Assembly: GCA_016787045.1 (NCBI GenBank)
Contig: JAEUVA010000011.1
Location: 62,001 to 126,000, forward strand
DNA from: Chitinophagales bacterium
GTDB taxonomy: Bacteria > Bacteroidota > Bacteroidia > Chitinophagales > LD1
Direction: 5' to 3'
DNA: 64,000 nt
The notes under the pieces are model-generated. The model was given only the letters and a program-made list of their open reading frames with translations. It ran no database searches and had not been told where the DNA came from. This document shows positions 28,189-36,766 of the stretch, in pieces. The translations under genes and the position numbers were made by a program. Position 1 is the first letter of the stretch; the number at the start of each line of letters is the position of its first letter.

Positions 28189-29297
28189 TCTAAATGTGGT
28201 CTAAGAGGAAAATACTCATGGTCAGTATTCCACCTCGCATCTAATTCCCATTCATCTAATTCAATATTCAGTGTTAAACACCTGAAATTCTCATACAGCT
28301 TTCGTTGCCCGTTTCCGATTACCAACCCAATAAAGTAAACTCCTTTGTTAAAAAAGTGTGCAGGAATTTTGCATATAAATGTAGTACTGTTTTTATCAAT
28401 CAATGTATGTTTTCTGTATGAAGGCGAATCGGCAAAAACTATTCCCTTAAAATCACTTACGTATAAAGTAACGTCCGTTGATAATAACTCGTCCTTGTCA
28501 AACTGAATTATAATGACCACCTCGTCCTTCATTTCTATTGATGGAAATGACAGTTTATTGTCTTTAAACTCTATTCTCACATTCCTAATCTGGTTGCTTA
28601 GATAACTGTTATTATCTTGTTTTTCAAGGGAGTTAACGTAATACCGACCAATAATCCTCTCGGAGCTTTCTATAACTCCTAGTTTCCCACTTTTAAGAAT
28701 TGCGGCATAATTGGTGTATTCCCTTATTGATGACAAATCATGTGAAACAAGAATAAATGAGACACCTTCTTTTTTTAGTTTCAAGAGTTTTTCTTTTGCC
28801 TTATACTGAAACCCAATATCCCCAACAGAGGTAATCTCATCCATAATTATTAAGTCTGTATTTCTAAATACAATTGTGGCAAATGCAAGCCTTAAAAACA
28901 TTCCGTTAGAGTAATTTTTTACAGGGAGGTCAATAAAATTCTCTAGCTCCGAAAAATCTATCACTGCATCAATATAATCGTTTAACCTTTTACCTCTTAA
29001 ACTCTCCAGCTTACCTATTAATATTAAATTCTCGTAACCAGTTAGTTCTGGAATCATGTTGAAGCCAAGATCTAAGATTGCGTTTACCTTTCCACGCACA
29101 ATTACCTTTCCTTTAGTTGGGCGAATAACTCCTGAAATTATTTTTAGCAGCGTGCTTTTGCCCGAACCGTTTGCGCCAATAACACCTAAGCTCTCGCCTT
29201 GCTTTAACTCAAAGCTAATATCTTTCAATACCTCATGAAAAACAGTTGGACTCTTACTAGAATGGTATGATTTATACAAATGTTCAACAACCAACAT
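28179..29297 (-). CDS. ABC transporter ATPase, Wzt/TagH-like, with C-terminal domain
   Basis: A 372-residue ABC ATPase. Walker A is GANGSGKS (41-48), signature NYSNGMFLRLAFA (128-140), Walker B LIIMDE (149-154) and switch His H186. The signature differs from LSGGQ in the way seen in polysaccharide-export Wzt/TagH ATPases. Residues about 235-372 form a second domain with the size and beta-rich pattern of the Wzt carbohydrate-recognition domain. It leads the minus-strand operon. The partner permease (Wzm/TagG type) is not in the window, so it must be encoded elsewhere. Divergent from the nitrilase gene, with a 53-base spacer. Confidence 0.9.
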   Translation of the reverse strand: MLVVEHLYKSYHSSKSPTVFHEVLKDISFELKQGESLGVIGANGSGKSTLLKIISGVIRPTKGKVIVRGKVNAILDLGFNMIPELTGYENLILIGKLESLRGKRLNDYIDAVIDFSELENFIDLPVKNYSNGMFLRLAFATIVFRNTDLIIMDEITSVGDIGFQYKAKEKLLKLKKEGVSFILVSHDLSSIREYTNYAAILKSGKLGVIESSERIIGRYYVNSLEKQDNNSYLSNQIRNVRIEFKDNKLSFPSIEMKDEVVIIIQFDKDELLSTDVTLYVSDFKGIVFADSPSYRKHTLIDKNSTTFICKIPAHFFNKGVYFIGLVIGNGQRKLYENFRCLTLNIELDEWELDARWNTDHEYFPLRPHLEWH

Positions 29298-29350
29298 AAC
29301 TACCTAATACTTGTAAAGTTAAATTTTTAGACACAAAATTGTATTATTAA

Positions 29351-30178
29351 ATGAAACTCGCCCTTGCACAACTTTTAGTAGAAGGTACAGAGCCGGAGCG
29401 CAACTTTGAGCGTGCAGAACGGCTTATTGCTCGTGCCAAAAACGAAAACTGCGACATGGTGCTGCTGCCCGAAACCATTGATTTTGCCTGGACGCACCCC
29501 GATGCACTGCAACAAGCTAAACCTATTCCCGGTGAATACAGCAACTTATTTTGCGAATTGGCTAAGCGATACAACATTTGGCTCTGCGTGGGATTAACCG
29601 AAAAAACAGAAACGTGCAATTACAATACTGCATTGTTGATTGATAATAATGGAAACCTCATCGGCAAGCACCGAAAAATCAATTTACTTAATGTAGAGTT
29701 TCCTTATTATGAAGTAGGGCAAAAGTTAGAAGTGTTTGATACGCCTTTCGGAAAAATAGGGTTAAATATTTGTGCCGATAATTATTTAGATGCAGTTGAC
29801 ATAGGCCACTCGCTCGCCCGCATGGGAGCACAACTCATCTTAGCGCCTTCGTCATGGACGGTTGAACATTCTATTACCGAAGCCGAAGACCCTTACCGCG
29901 ATAAATGGATTAAACCTTTGGGTGTAATTGCAAAAGCACACGGCATTGTAATAGCCAGTGCAACAAGCGTAGGATATATTGTGGGTGGTCCTTACGAGGG
30001 TAAAAAAATGGTGGGCTGCTCACTTTGTTTGGGTGAGAATGGAATTATTGCACAAGGCGCTTTCAATGAATTTGCTGGCGACTTAGCTATTGCCGAATTT
30101 GAAATGCCCACACGCAAAATAAAAGGAACAGAAATTGGTGCATCATTGCAGAAACAAGGTTTTAAGTTTTACAATTAG
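29351..30178 (+). CDS. Nitrilase-superfamily amidohydrolase
   Basis: A 275-residue carbon-nitrogen hydrolase with the complete Glu-Lys-Cys triad: E41 in LLPETIDF, K109 in GKHRKINLL and C141 in LNICADNY. Members cleave amides or nitriles to release ammonia. It is two bases upstream of the PP-loop sugar amidotransferase 30181-31377. In NAD synthetase and similar enzymes a nitrilase-type domain supplies ammonia to a PP-loop domain, so the pair suggests a sugar amidotransferase with a nitrilase as ammonia source. It starts the plus-strand nine-gene operon. Confidence 0.88.
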   Translation: MKLALAQLLVEGTEPERNFERAERLIARAKNENCDMVLLPETIDFAWTHPDALQQAKPIPGEYSNLFCELAKRYNIWLCVGLTEKTETCNYNTALLIDNNGNLIGKHRKINLLNVEFPYYEVGQKLEVFDTPFGKIGLNICADNYLDAVDIGHSLARMGAQLILAPSSWTVEHSITEAEDPYRDKWIKPLGVIAKAHGIVIASATSVGYIVGGPYEGKKMVGCSLCLGENGIIAQGAFNEFAGDLAIAEFEMPTRKIKGTEIGASLQKQGFKFYN

Positions 30179-30180
30179 GT

Positions 30181-31377
30181 ATGGCAGATTTTGTGGTTGT
30201 TAATGGAATAAAAAGAAACATAACTTACCAGCGTTGCACACGCTGCATTAGCGATAGCACCTGCCCCGGAATTACTTTTGATAACAATGGCGTTTGCAAC
30301 TATTGCCACCTGCACGATAAGTGGGTGAAAATGTACCCCAACAATGAACGCGGACAAACCATTTGGAACAAACAGTTAGAGAAAATAAAACGCGATGGTA
30401 TAGGCAAAAAATATGATTGCGTAGTTGGCATCAGTGGCGGCAGAGACAGCACTTATGTGCTTCATCTTATTGTTACCAAGTATAAATTACGTCCGCTTGC
30501 GGTTCATTTCAACGATGGATTTGATAACCCTGTGGGTGGTGAAAACATGATAAACGTTACGCGCAAATTGGGTGTGGAACTGCGCACCATTACCAGCGAT
30601 TGGCGCGAGGCAAAAGATTTAAAAATTTCCTTTTTAAAAGCGAGTGTTCCAGAGCTGAACGAGGGAACCGATGTGGGCATTGCAGCAGCTTGTTATGGTG
30701 TGGCACAAAAAGAAAATATCAAGCACATCATATACGGGCAATCATTTCGTACCGAAGGCATTAAACCCATGAGTTGGGCATATATGGTAGGCGATTATGT
30801 GAATGATGTGCAACAAAAATTCGGCTCTGTGAAACTGCGCCCTTGGAAAGCCGATGACCCTAACTATCACTTGGGTTGGCGCGAACTTTTTTACTACAGC
30901 ATCATCAAAGGCATCAAAGCATATTCACCGCTTTATTACGAAAAATACATTCGCAAAGAAGCCGAAGAAATTATCAAACGCGAGTACGATTGGGTTTATC
31001 CCGGAGCGCATTACTACGATGATTTGTATTGGTCGCTGATTACCTATGTGCATCGCGTAAAATTCAATATTGATTTTAGGTTGAATGCTTATAGCGCGCT
31101 AATTCGCGATGGGCAAATGGATAGAGATTGGGCAATTGAAGCAGTTAAAAAACCGTATGTGATGGAAGACCCGCGCATTATTGATTTGTGTTTGAAACGC
31201 TTGGCAATTTCGCGCGAGCAGTTTGATGAGTGGGTGGCATTGCCGCCAAAAACTTTCAGAGATTACAACACCGGATACTCAACCATGCAATTGTTGCGTC
31301 CTGCAATAAAATTGGTTACCAAAATGGGTTTCATGCCCGAAATTGTTTACGATAAATATTTTCTCTGTGGCGAATAA
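30181..31377 (+). CDS. N-acetyl-sugar amidotransferase (WbpG/PseA-like), PP-loop
   Basis: A 398-residue PP-loop ATPase. The N-terminal zinc-type cysteines are C19-x2-C22 and C39-x2-C42, followed by VVGISGGRDS (81-90), the PP-loop. This pattern is that of the N-acetyl-sugar amidotransferase family, which converts a carboxyl of a sugar in O-antigen to an amide using ammonia. The typical HisH/HisF-like partners (WbpH/WbpI) are absent from the window. The nitrilase immediately upstream could replace the glutaminase. The start ATG is two bases after that stop. Confidence 0.85.
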   Translation: MADFVVVNGIKRNITYQRCTRCISDSTCPGITFDNNGVCNYCHLHDKWVKMYPNNERGQTIWNKQLEKIKRDGIGKKYDCVVGISGGRDSTYVLHLIVTKYKLRPLAVHFNDGFDNPVGGENMINVTRKLGVELRTITSDWREAKDLKISFLKASVPELNEGTDVGIAAACYGVAQKENIKHIIYGQSFRTEGIKPMSWAYMVGDYVNDVQQKFGSVKLRPWKADDPNYHLGWRELFYYSIIKGIKAYSPLYYEKYIRKEAEEIIKREYDWVYPGAHYYDDLYWSLITYVHRVKFNIDFRLNAYSALIRDGQMDRDWAIEAVKKPYVMEDPRIIDLCLKRLAISREQFDEWVALPPKTFRDYNTGYSTMQLLRPAIKLVTKMGFMPEIVYDKYFLCGE

Positions 31378-33004
31378 CCAATACATTCTTGGAATCAACG
31401 GTGGTGTTCGCCCGGGCTATCAGGATATTTCTGCGGTGTTGATGCAGGATGGTAAAGTGATTGCTGCCATTGAGGAAGAGCGGCTCAACAGAGTAAAACA
31501 TACAGCAGGACATTTGCCAATTCTATCGGTAAAAGAAGTTTTGAACATTGCGGACATTAGCATTGAAGGTGTTGTGGTAGTTGCGTTTCATGGCAGTACA
31601 TGGCAGCAACACATCGAAACCGTGTTGCAAAGTCATTTTGAAAATTACTTTGGTTACTGCCCTCCAATCAAACGTTATCATCATCACGATTGTCATGCAG
31701 CAAGCACTTTTTACCCATCTGGTTTTGATGAAGCGTTGGTGATTACCGTAGATGGTTCTGGCGATGGCGTGAGCACACAAATTGCCGTTGGTAGAAAAGG
31801 TAAATTAGAAGTTGTGCACCGCTACGATCGGCCGCAAAGCTTGGGCATGTTTTATGCCATGTTTACTCAGTTTTGTGGTTTTACTCGCGATGCTGATGAA
31901 TATAAATTGATGGGCTTAGCTGCTTATGGCAAGCCATATCAATTTGACTTAGATGATGTGCTGCGCGTGCGTGACTACAGCTATTATTTCAATGAAGATT
32001 ACATGGTTGAAATAGTGCCGGGTCAACCAGCTCCTTCGCGTAACGAAATGCTTTTTAGTAAAAAGTTAGAGCAAATTTTACACACTAAACGAAGAACCGC
32101 AAAAGAAATTGACGAGGTGTATAAGCACTTAGCTGCTGCTGCACAAATTCAATTAGAAAAGGCACTTGTTGCTTTAGTAAAAAAGTATGTGGCCGAAACA
32201 GGCATTCGCAAAGTTTGTATGGCAGGTGGAGTAGCATTGAATTGCCTCGCTAATCAAAAAATTGAAGCGCTGGAAGAAGTAGAAGAACTGTTTGTGCAGC
32301 CCGCTTCCAGCGATGCCGGTATATCGCTCGGTGCTGCATATCTGGCAAGTGTTGATGCAGGAGTTTCAACTTTCGAAAAGCAAACGCATACATTTTTCGG
32401 CAACGAGTTTAAGGCAGCAGAAATTGCCGAAACATTAGAGCGTTGTAATTTGAATTTTACTGTTGAAGAAAATTTTGTTGAAGAAGCAGCCACACAATTA
32501 GCCAATAACAAAGTTATAGGTTGGTTTCAAGGCAAAATGGAATTTGGTCCACGCGCTCTGGGTAACAGAAGCATCTTGGCAAATCCGGCAGCGCCCAATA
32601 TTCAGCAAACAGTTAATCACAAAATAAAATTTCGCGAAGGATTTCGGCCTTTTGGCGCAAGCGTTTTAGAGGAAGATTTCCATGAATTTTTTGAAGCCAA
32701 ATGCAGCGATGCTCCCTACATGACCAAAGTGTTTTTTGTAAAAGAAAAATATCGCGAATTGCTCAAGGGGGTTACCCATGCTGATGGTACTTGCCGTGTA
32801 CAAACAATTAATCGAAACCAAAATGCGCTTTACTATGATTTGATTTCTACCTTTAAAAACAAATCCGGTTTTGGCGTATTGCTCAATACAAGTTTTAACC
32901 TCAACCACGAGCCCATTGTGAACACACCGCGCGAGGCAGTAGCAAGTTTTTATGCGAGCGGTTTAGATGTGTTGTATTTAGGCAATTGCAGATTGAAAAA
33001 ATAA
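31367..33004 (+). CDS. NodU/CmcH-family carbamoyltransferase
   Basis: A 545-residue carbamoyltransferase starting at GTG 31367; there is no upstream in-frame ATG, and TTG 31343 is the alternative. The N-terminal domain has ILGINGG and EEERLNRVKH, then a YHHHDCHAAST metal/phosphate motif (from H105 to H110) and VDGSGDG. The C-terminal domain has FQGKMEFGPRALGNRS, the carbamoyl-adenylate channel signature. It transfers carbamoyl from carbamoyl phosphate via carbamoyl-AMP to a hydroxyl, as in nodulation factors and antibiotics. In this operon the target is most likely a sugar. It overlaps the amidotransferase end by 11 bases. Confidence 0.9.
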   Translation: MANNQYILGINGGVRPGYQDISAVLMQDGKVIAAIEEERLNRVKHTAGHLPILSVKEVLNIADISIEGVVVVAFHGSTWQQHIETVLQSHFENYFGYCPPIKRYHHHDCHAASTFYPSGFDEALVITVDGSGDGVSTQIAVGRKGKLEVVHRYDRPQSLGMFYAMFTQFCGFTRDADEYKLMGLAAYGKPYQFDLDDVLRVRDYSYYFNEDYMVEIVPGQPAPSRNEMLFSKKLEQILHTKRRTAKEIDEVYKHLAAAAQIQLEKALVALVKKYVAETGIRKVCMAGGVALNCLANQKIEALEEVEELFVQPASSDAGISLGAAYLASVDAGVSTFEKQTHTFFGNEFKAAEIAETLERCNLNFTVEENFVEEAATQLANNKVIGWFQGKMEFGPRALGNRSILANPAAPNIQQTVNHKIKFREGFRPFGASVLEEDFHEFFEAKCSDAPYMTKVFFVKEKYRELLKGVTHADGTCRVQTINRNQNALYYDLISTFKNKSGFGVLLNTSFNLNHEPIVNTPREAVASFYASGLDVLYLGNCRLKK

Positions 33005-33019
33005 CTTCTTTTGATCCGG

Positions 33020-35821
33020 ATGGCCACCAAGCAAAAAACAAAACAAAAACAAGAACCGTGGTTACACCGCTACCGGTACTGGATAGTTTTTGCGTTTGCC
33101 TTTCTACTGTACGCCAACACCATTCCCAACGATTATTGTATGGATGATGAGTTGGTTACTACTACCGACCCCAACTATCCGCACCGGCTTACTTCAAAAG
33201 GTATATCGGCCATTCCGCAAATATTTAAGGAACCCTACTATAAAGATGATCAGGGGTATGCATACGACTATCGCCCTATAGTTTTAGTCACCTTTGCAAT
33301 TGAGCATAGTTTATTTGGCAATAACCCTCACGTAAGCCATTTGATTAATGTATTGCTCTATGCTTTACTGTGTGCTTTATTTTTGCGTGTTTTATCGGAA
33401 TTGCTGAGAGATTACAATCCGCTTATTCCGTTTATCGCTACACTCATATATGCTGCGCACCCTATACACACTGAGGTGGTGGCGAGTATTAAAAACAGGG
33501 ATGAGATTTTGGCCTTTATTTTTAGCATGGCATGGTTAATTGGGCTAACTAAATTTTTGCCTGAATATAGACCACGCTTATTTTGGCATTGGTGGGTACC
33601 CCCTTTACTTTTAGTATTAGCAATTCTTACTAAATCTACATCAATTGTATCGTTACCAATTTGTCTACTACTTGCAACAATGTATACAAATGTTTTAAAG
33701 CTAAACATTTTTGTTACTTCTATTTTTGTCGTCCTGCTTTTTTTTACCATACAAACATCAAATTATTCTTCGGCTACTGTTATAATCTATCTTATAGGTA
33801 TTTGCGCTTTCATTTACTCATCCCACGCGATACAGTATTTTCACTTTAATCAGTTATTCTATCTAATAAAAAGCCGATTAAAGGAAGTTAAGGGAGCCTA
33901 TCAAAATAATTTTATTAATACAAATACACCTGTTGTTAGTTTACAGTTGACATCACAACTGCTAATAACTACATTGATACTACTAATTGGCGGTGTATTA
34001 GTGGTGTTTAATTGTAGTATAGGAAGCACAATAATATACTGTTCCCTATTTCTTATTGGACCAATGCTGAGCCCCCAAAACTCCTCATATTGGTTTAAAT
34101 GTTTGATATACTGGTGGCTAATATATTGGACCTATACAATGAACGTCAATCCAGACGTATATGGCTTCATCACTTTCGCCTTCATAGTATCGTTTGAAAA
34201 CAAATTAAACTCAGTATGGTACAAGATTGGTGCTGTAGTAGGGGTATTTCTCCTTTTCCTACTGACAGATTCGTGGCCTCGTGCAGCCGCTTTAAATCTA
34301 ATATTTATACTAAACTGGCAATACCCAAACCCTAAAATCAAAATATCAATTTCAGCAATTGTAGTATTTATATCCTTAGTAGCAAACATTGTTTCTATAG
34401 TATACGTTAGCAGCTTCACCATTAAAGAAACTATTGTTTTCTGCGTTAATACCATTTCTATTGCTTTACTGATTATATTTTATTTATATAAGAAAGATTC
34501 TAAGAATGTATTTATTTTACTTAACATCATTGTAATTCTTGTTAGTTTCACAACGGTTGTTCCAAAATTTTTATCTCCGTTTGACCTCCATCACAAAACG
34601 TTATCTGTGCTCAACGCCCCCCTCCCCACTATCCTTGATTCCGCTTCCACCGACCGCCCCATTCTTACCGTAGAATCGGTAACCGATGCACTATCGCCTA
34701 TGGAAAACAAATTGGGCACTGCTGCACAGGTACTTACCAAATATGCTAAGTTGCTTGTTATTCCGTATCCAATGTCTTTTTACTACGGGTATAAAATCAT
34801 TGAAAAAAAATCGGTATATGATGGGTTGAATATGGTGGTAATAGCCATATACGTATTGTTGGGTGTTGGGTCATTTATCATGTTACGATTTAATAAGATT
34901 GTGGGTCTTTCGGGTATGATTATCGTGATTGGCCTCTCTATTTATACCAATGTATTTGCTGCGGCCCCCGGCATGATGGCCGATCGCTTCCTTTTTGTGC
35001 CCTCACTTGGCTTTTGCATTTTACTTGCCTATGGCTTGATAAAGCTCTTTAAAATAGATGAAAAAAATACTACATACAATTTTGATTTAAACTTATTGCC
35101 AACCGGTTTAAAATACTCCGTTGCCGGATTGTTATTGGTTTACTCCGTTTTGACATTTGCCCGAAACACCGACTGGAAAGATCACCTTACTTTATTTGCT
35201 GCTGACATTGGTCACTTAGAAAATTCAGCTCAGGCAAACAACCTATACGCGGTTCACTTAATGAAAAATTCATATAAAGAAACCGACCCGCAAAAAGTGC
35301 AGAGCATGCGCCTGCTTGCCGAACAACACTTTAAGCAAGCCATCCATGTTTATCCGGAGTTTTTTAATGCTCAATATGACTTAGCACGTACGCAAAGCAT
35401 ACTCGCTAAAAACGAGGAGGCCGAACACAATTTTGTAGTAGCAGCAAAAATGAATCCTGATTTTCCAACTGCATGGCTTGGTGCAGCAGAAATAGCAATG
35501 AATAGTGGTCGTTACAGCAATGCTGTTGAGTACTTTAGTTATGTCCCAGAAAAATACAGGCGAGATGACGCCAATTATTACTTAAAGTTCAGTTACGCCC
35601 TCTATCTAAATAAACAAATAGATTCCTCTTTAGCGATCAATAAACAAGGAGCTACCCTCTTCCCACAGTACCCTGACTTTTATTTAGCTATCGGGCAAAC
35701 ATTTCTTTCCTTATCTCAATCTGATAGTGCCATTGTATATTACGAAAAGGCACTTACAATAAATCCAGCAAACACTCAGCTGCAACAAACAATTTTGCAA
35801 CTAAGGGCCAACAAAAAGTAA
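33020..35821 (+). CDS. TMTC-like membrane protein with C-terminal TPRs and a large insert
   Basis: A 933-residue protein; ATG 33020 is preferred over TTG 33011. The N-terminus has a membrane helix, a YCMDDELV acidic loop like GT-C enzymes, and AAHPIHTEVVASIKNRDE, typical of TMTC/DUF1736-type O-mannosyltransferase-like proteins. The C-terminal 250 residues have TPR pairs (AEQHFKQAIHVYPEF, ALTINPANTQLQQ). The middle part (about 33.7-34.6 kb, residues about 220-520) is an extra run of hydrophobic segments, markedly more AT-rich than the flanks. The conserved YGYKII after it resumes the family pattern. Function: likely a lipid-linked-sugar protein glycosylation role. Confidence 0.75.
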   Translation: MATKQKTKQKQEPWLHRYRYWIVFAFAFLLYANTIPNDYCMDDELVTTTDPNYPHRLTSKGISAIPQIFKEPYYKDDQGYAYDYRPIVLVTFAIEHSLFGNNPHVSHLINVLLYALLCALFLRVLSELLRDYNPLIPFIATLIYAAHPIHTEVVASIKNRDEILAFIFSMAWLIGLTKFLPEYRPRLFWHWWVPPLLLVLAILTKSTSIVSLPICLLLATMYTNVLKLNIFVTSIFVVLLFFTIQTSNYSSATVIIYLIGICAFIYSSHAIQYFHFNQLFYLIKSRLKEVKGAYQNNFINTNTPVVSLQLTSQLLITTLILLIGGVLVVFNCSIGSTIIYCSLFLIGPMLSPQNSSYWFKCLIYWWLIYWTYTMNVNPDVYGFITFAFIVSFENKLNSVWYKIGAVVGVFLLFLLTDSWPRAAALNLIFILNWQYPNPKIKISISAIVVFISLVANIVSIVYVSSFTIKETIVFCVNTISIALLIIFYLYKKDSKNVFILLNIIVILVSFTTVVPKFLSPFDLHHKTLSVLNAPLPTILDSASTDRPILTVESVTDALSPMENKLGTAAQVLTKYAKLLVIPYPMSFYYGYKIIEKKSVYDGLNMVVIAIYVLLGVGSFIMLRFNKIVGLSGMIIVIGLSIYTNVFAAAPGMMADRFLFVPSLGFCILLAYGLIKLFKIDEKNTTYNFDLNLLPTGLKYSVAGLLLVYSVLTFARNTDWKDHLTLFAADIGHLENSAQANNLYAVHLMKNSYKETDPQKVQSMRLLAEQHFKQAIHVYPEFFNAQYDLARTQSILAKNEEAEHNFVVAAKMNPDFPTAWLGAAEIAMNSGRYSNAVEYFSYVPEKYRRDDANYYLKFSYALYLNKQIDSSLAINKQGATLFPQYPDFYLAIGQTFLSLSQSDSAIVYYEKALTINPANTQLQQTILQLRANKK

Positions 35822-35839
35822 GGTTGTTTACATTTGGGC

Positions 35840-36766
35840 ATGTTAACTATCGTTTTAGTGCTTACCATTTTGTTTCAATTTGGGTTGGTTTGTTGGCTGT
35901 TGTTTAAAAAAACTACTGCTGATAATATCACCCAACCCAAAGCCACAAACACTCCGCAAACAGTTGGATCCTTCTACAACCAAACTACAGACAATTTTCT
36001 TGCTGTTTATGGCGAAATCATTCAAGCATTTCGTACTAATAATGTGGAGGATTATCTGAACTATACCATACAAAGTATGCAGCTCAAAGATGGCATGAAA
36101 GCCATCGATGCAGGTTGTGGTGTTTGCGGACCAGCTTGCCATTTTGCTACGGTGGTTAATGATTTAAAAATTGATGCAATAACTGTTTCGGAAGTTCAGT
36201 TTGAAAAAAGCAGAGCAAAAATTGATGAACGAAACTTGCAAAACCAAGTACATGTTCGTATTGGTGACTATCATAAACTCAATGAAATTTTTAAAAAAGA
36301 ATCTGCCGACAGAGTTTATTTTTTAGAATCGTTTGGCCATAGCAATGACAAACGAAAAGTGATAAAAGCAGCGTATGATGTGTTGAAACCGGGAGGAAAA
36401 ATTTACATCAAAGATTTGTTTTTGCGCGAGAGTGAAAATGAATGGGAGCAGCAACGCATCAATGCAATTGCTGAGCAGATAAATGCAGCTTACGAGTATC
36501 AAATTGCTGATTTACATGAGGTAGTTTCCGCTCTGCGGCAGAAAGGTTTTTTGATTGACTTTATTCGTCCGCCACAGGTGGAGCGCGACAAATTTGAACA
36601 CCTCACTATTTCAAACGATTTTCAAAACTTATTCAACATCGGCAAAATTGAAAGTTGGGATGATTATATTTTCCCGATAGATTTTTATGAAATATTGGCA
36701 GCTAAGCCGGAGCACATTACATCCGAGGATATGCATTTGTACTTCATGAACAGGAAAGAAAAATGA
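35840..36766 (+). CDS. SAM-dependent methyltransferase with N-terminal membrane anchor
   Basis: A 308-residue class I methyltransferase; ATG at 35840 preferred to TTG 35834. Residues 2-24 are a membrane helix. The SAM-binding motif AIDAGCGVCGPACHF (Gly-rich loop) lies near residue 95, and GGKIYIKDLF is the later beta strand. The fold is like cyclopropane or sterol-type methyltransferases, and a membrane-tethered lipid substrate fits, but O-methylation of a sugar is equally possible. It overlaps UbiA by four bases (ATGA) in the operon. Confidence 0.82.
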   Translation: MLTIVLVLTILFQFGLVCWLLFKKTTADNITQPKATNTPQTVGSFYNQTTDNFLAVYGEIIQAFRTNNVEDYLNYTIQSMQLKDGMKAIDAGCGVCGPACHFATVVNDLKIDAITVSEVQFEKSRAKIDERNLQNQVHVRIGDYHKLNEIFKKESADRVYFLESFGHSNDKRKVIKAAYDVLKPGGKIYIKDLFLRESENEWEQQRINAIAEQINAAYEYQIADLHEVVSALRQKGFLIDFIRPPQVERDKFEHLTISNDFQNLFNIGKIESWDDYIFPIDFYEILAAKPEHITSEDMHLYFMNRKEK

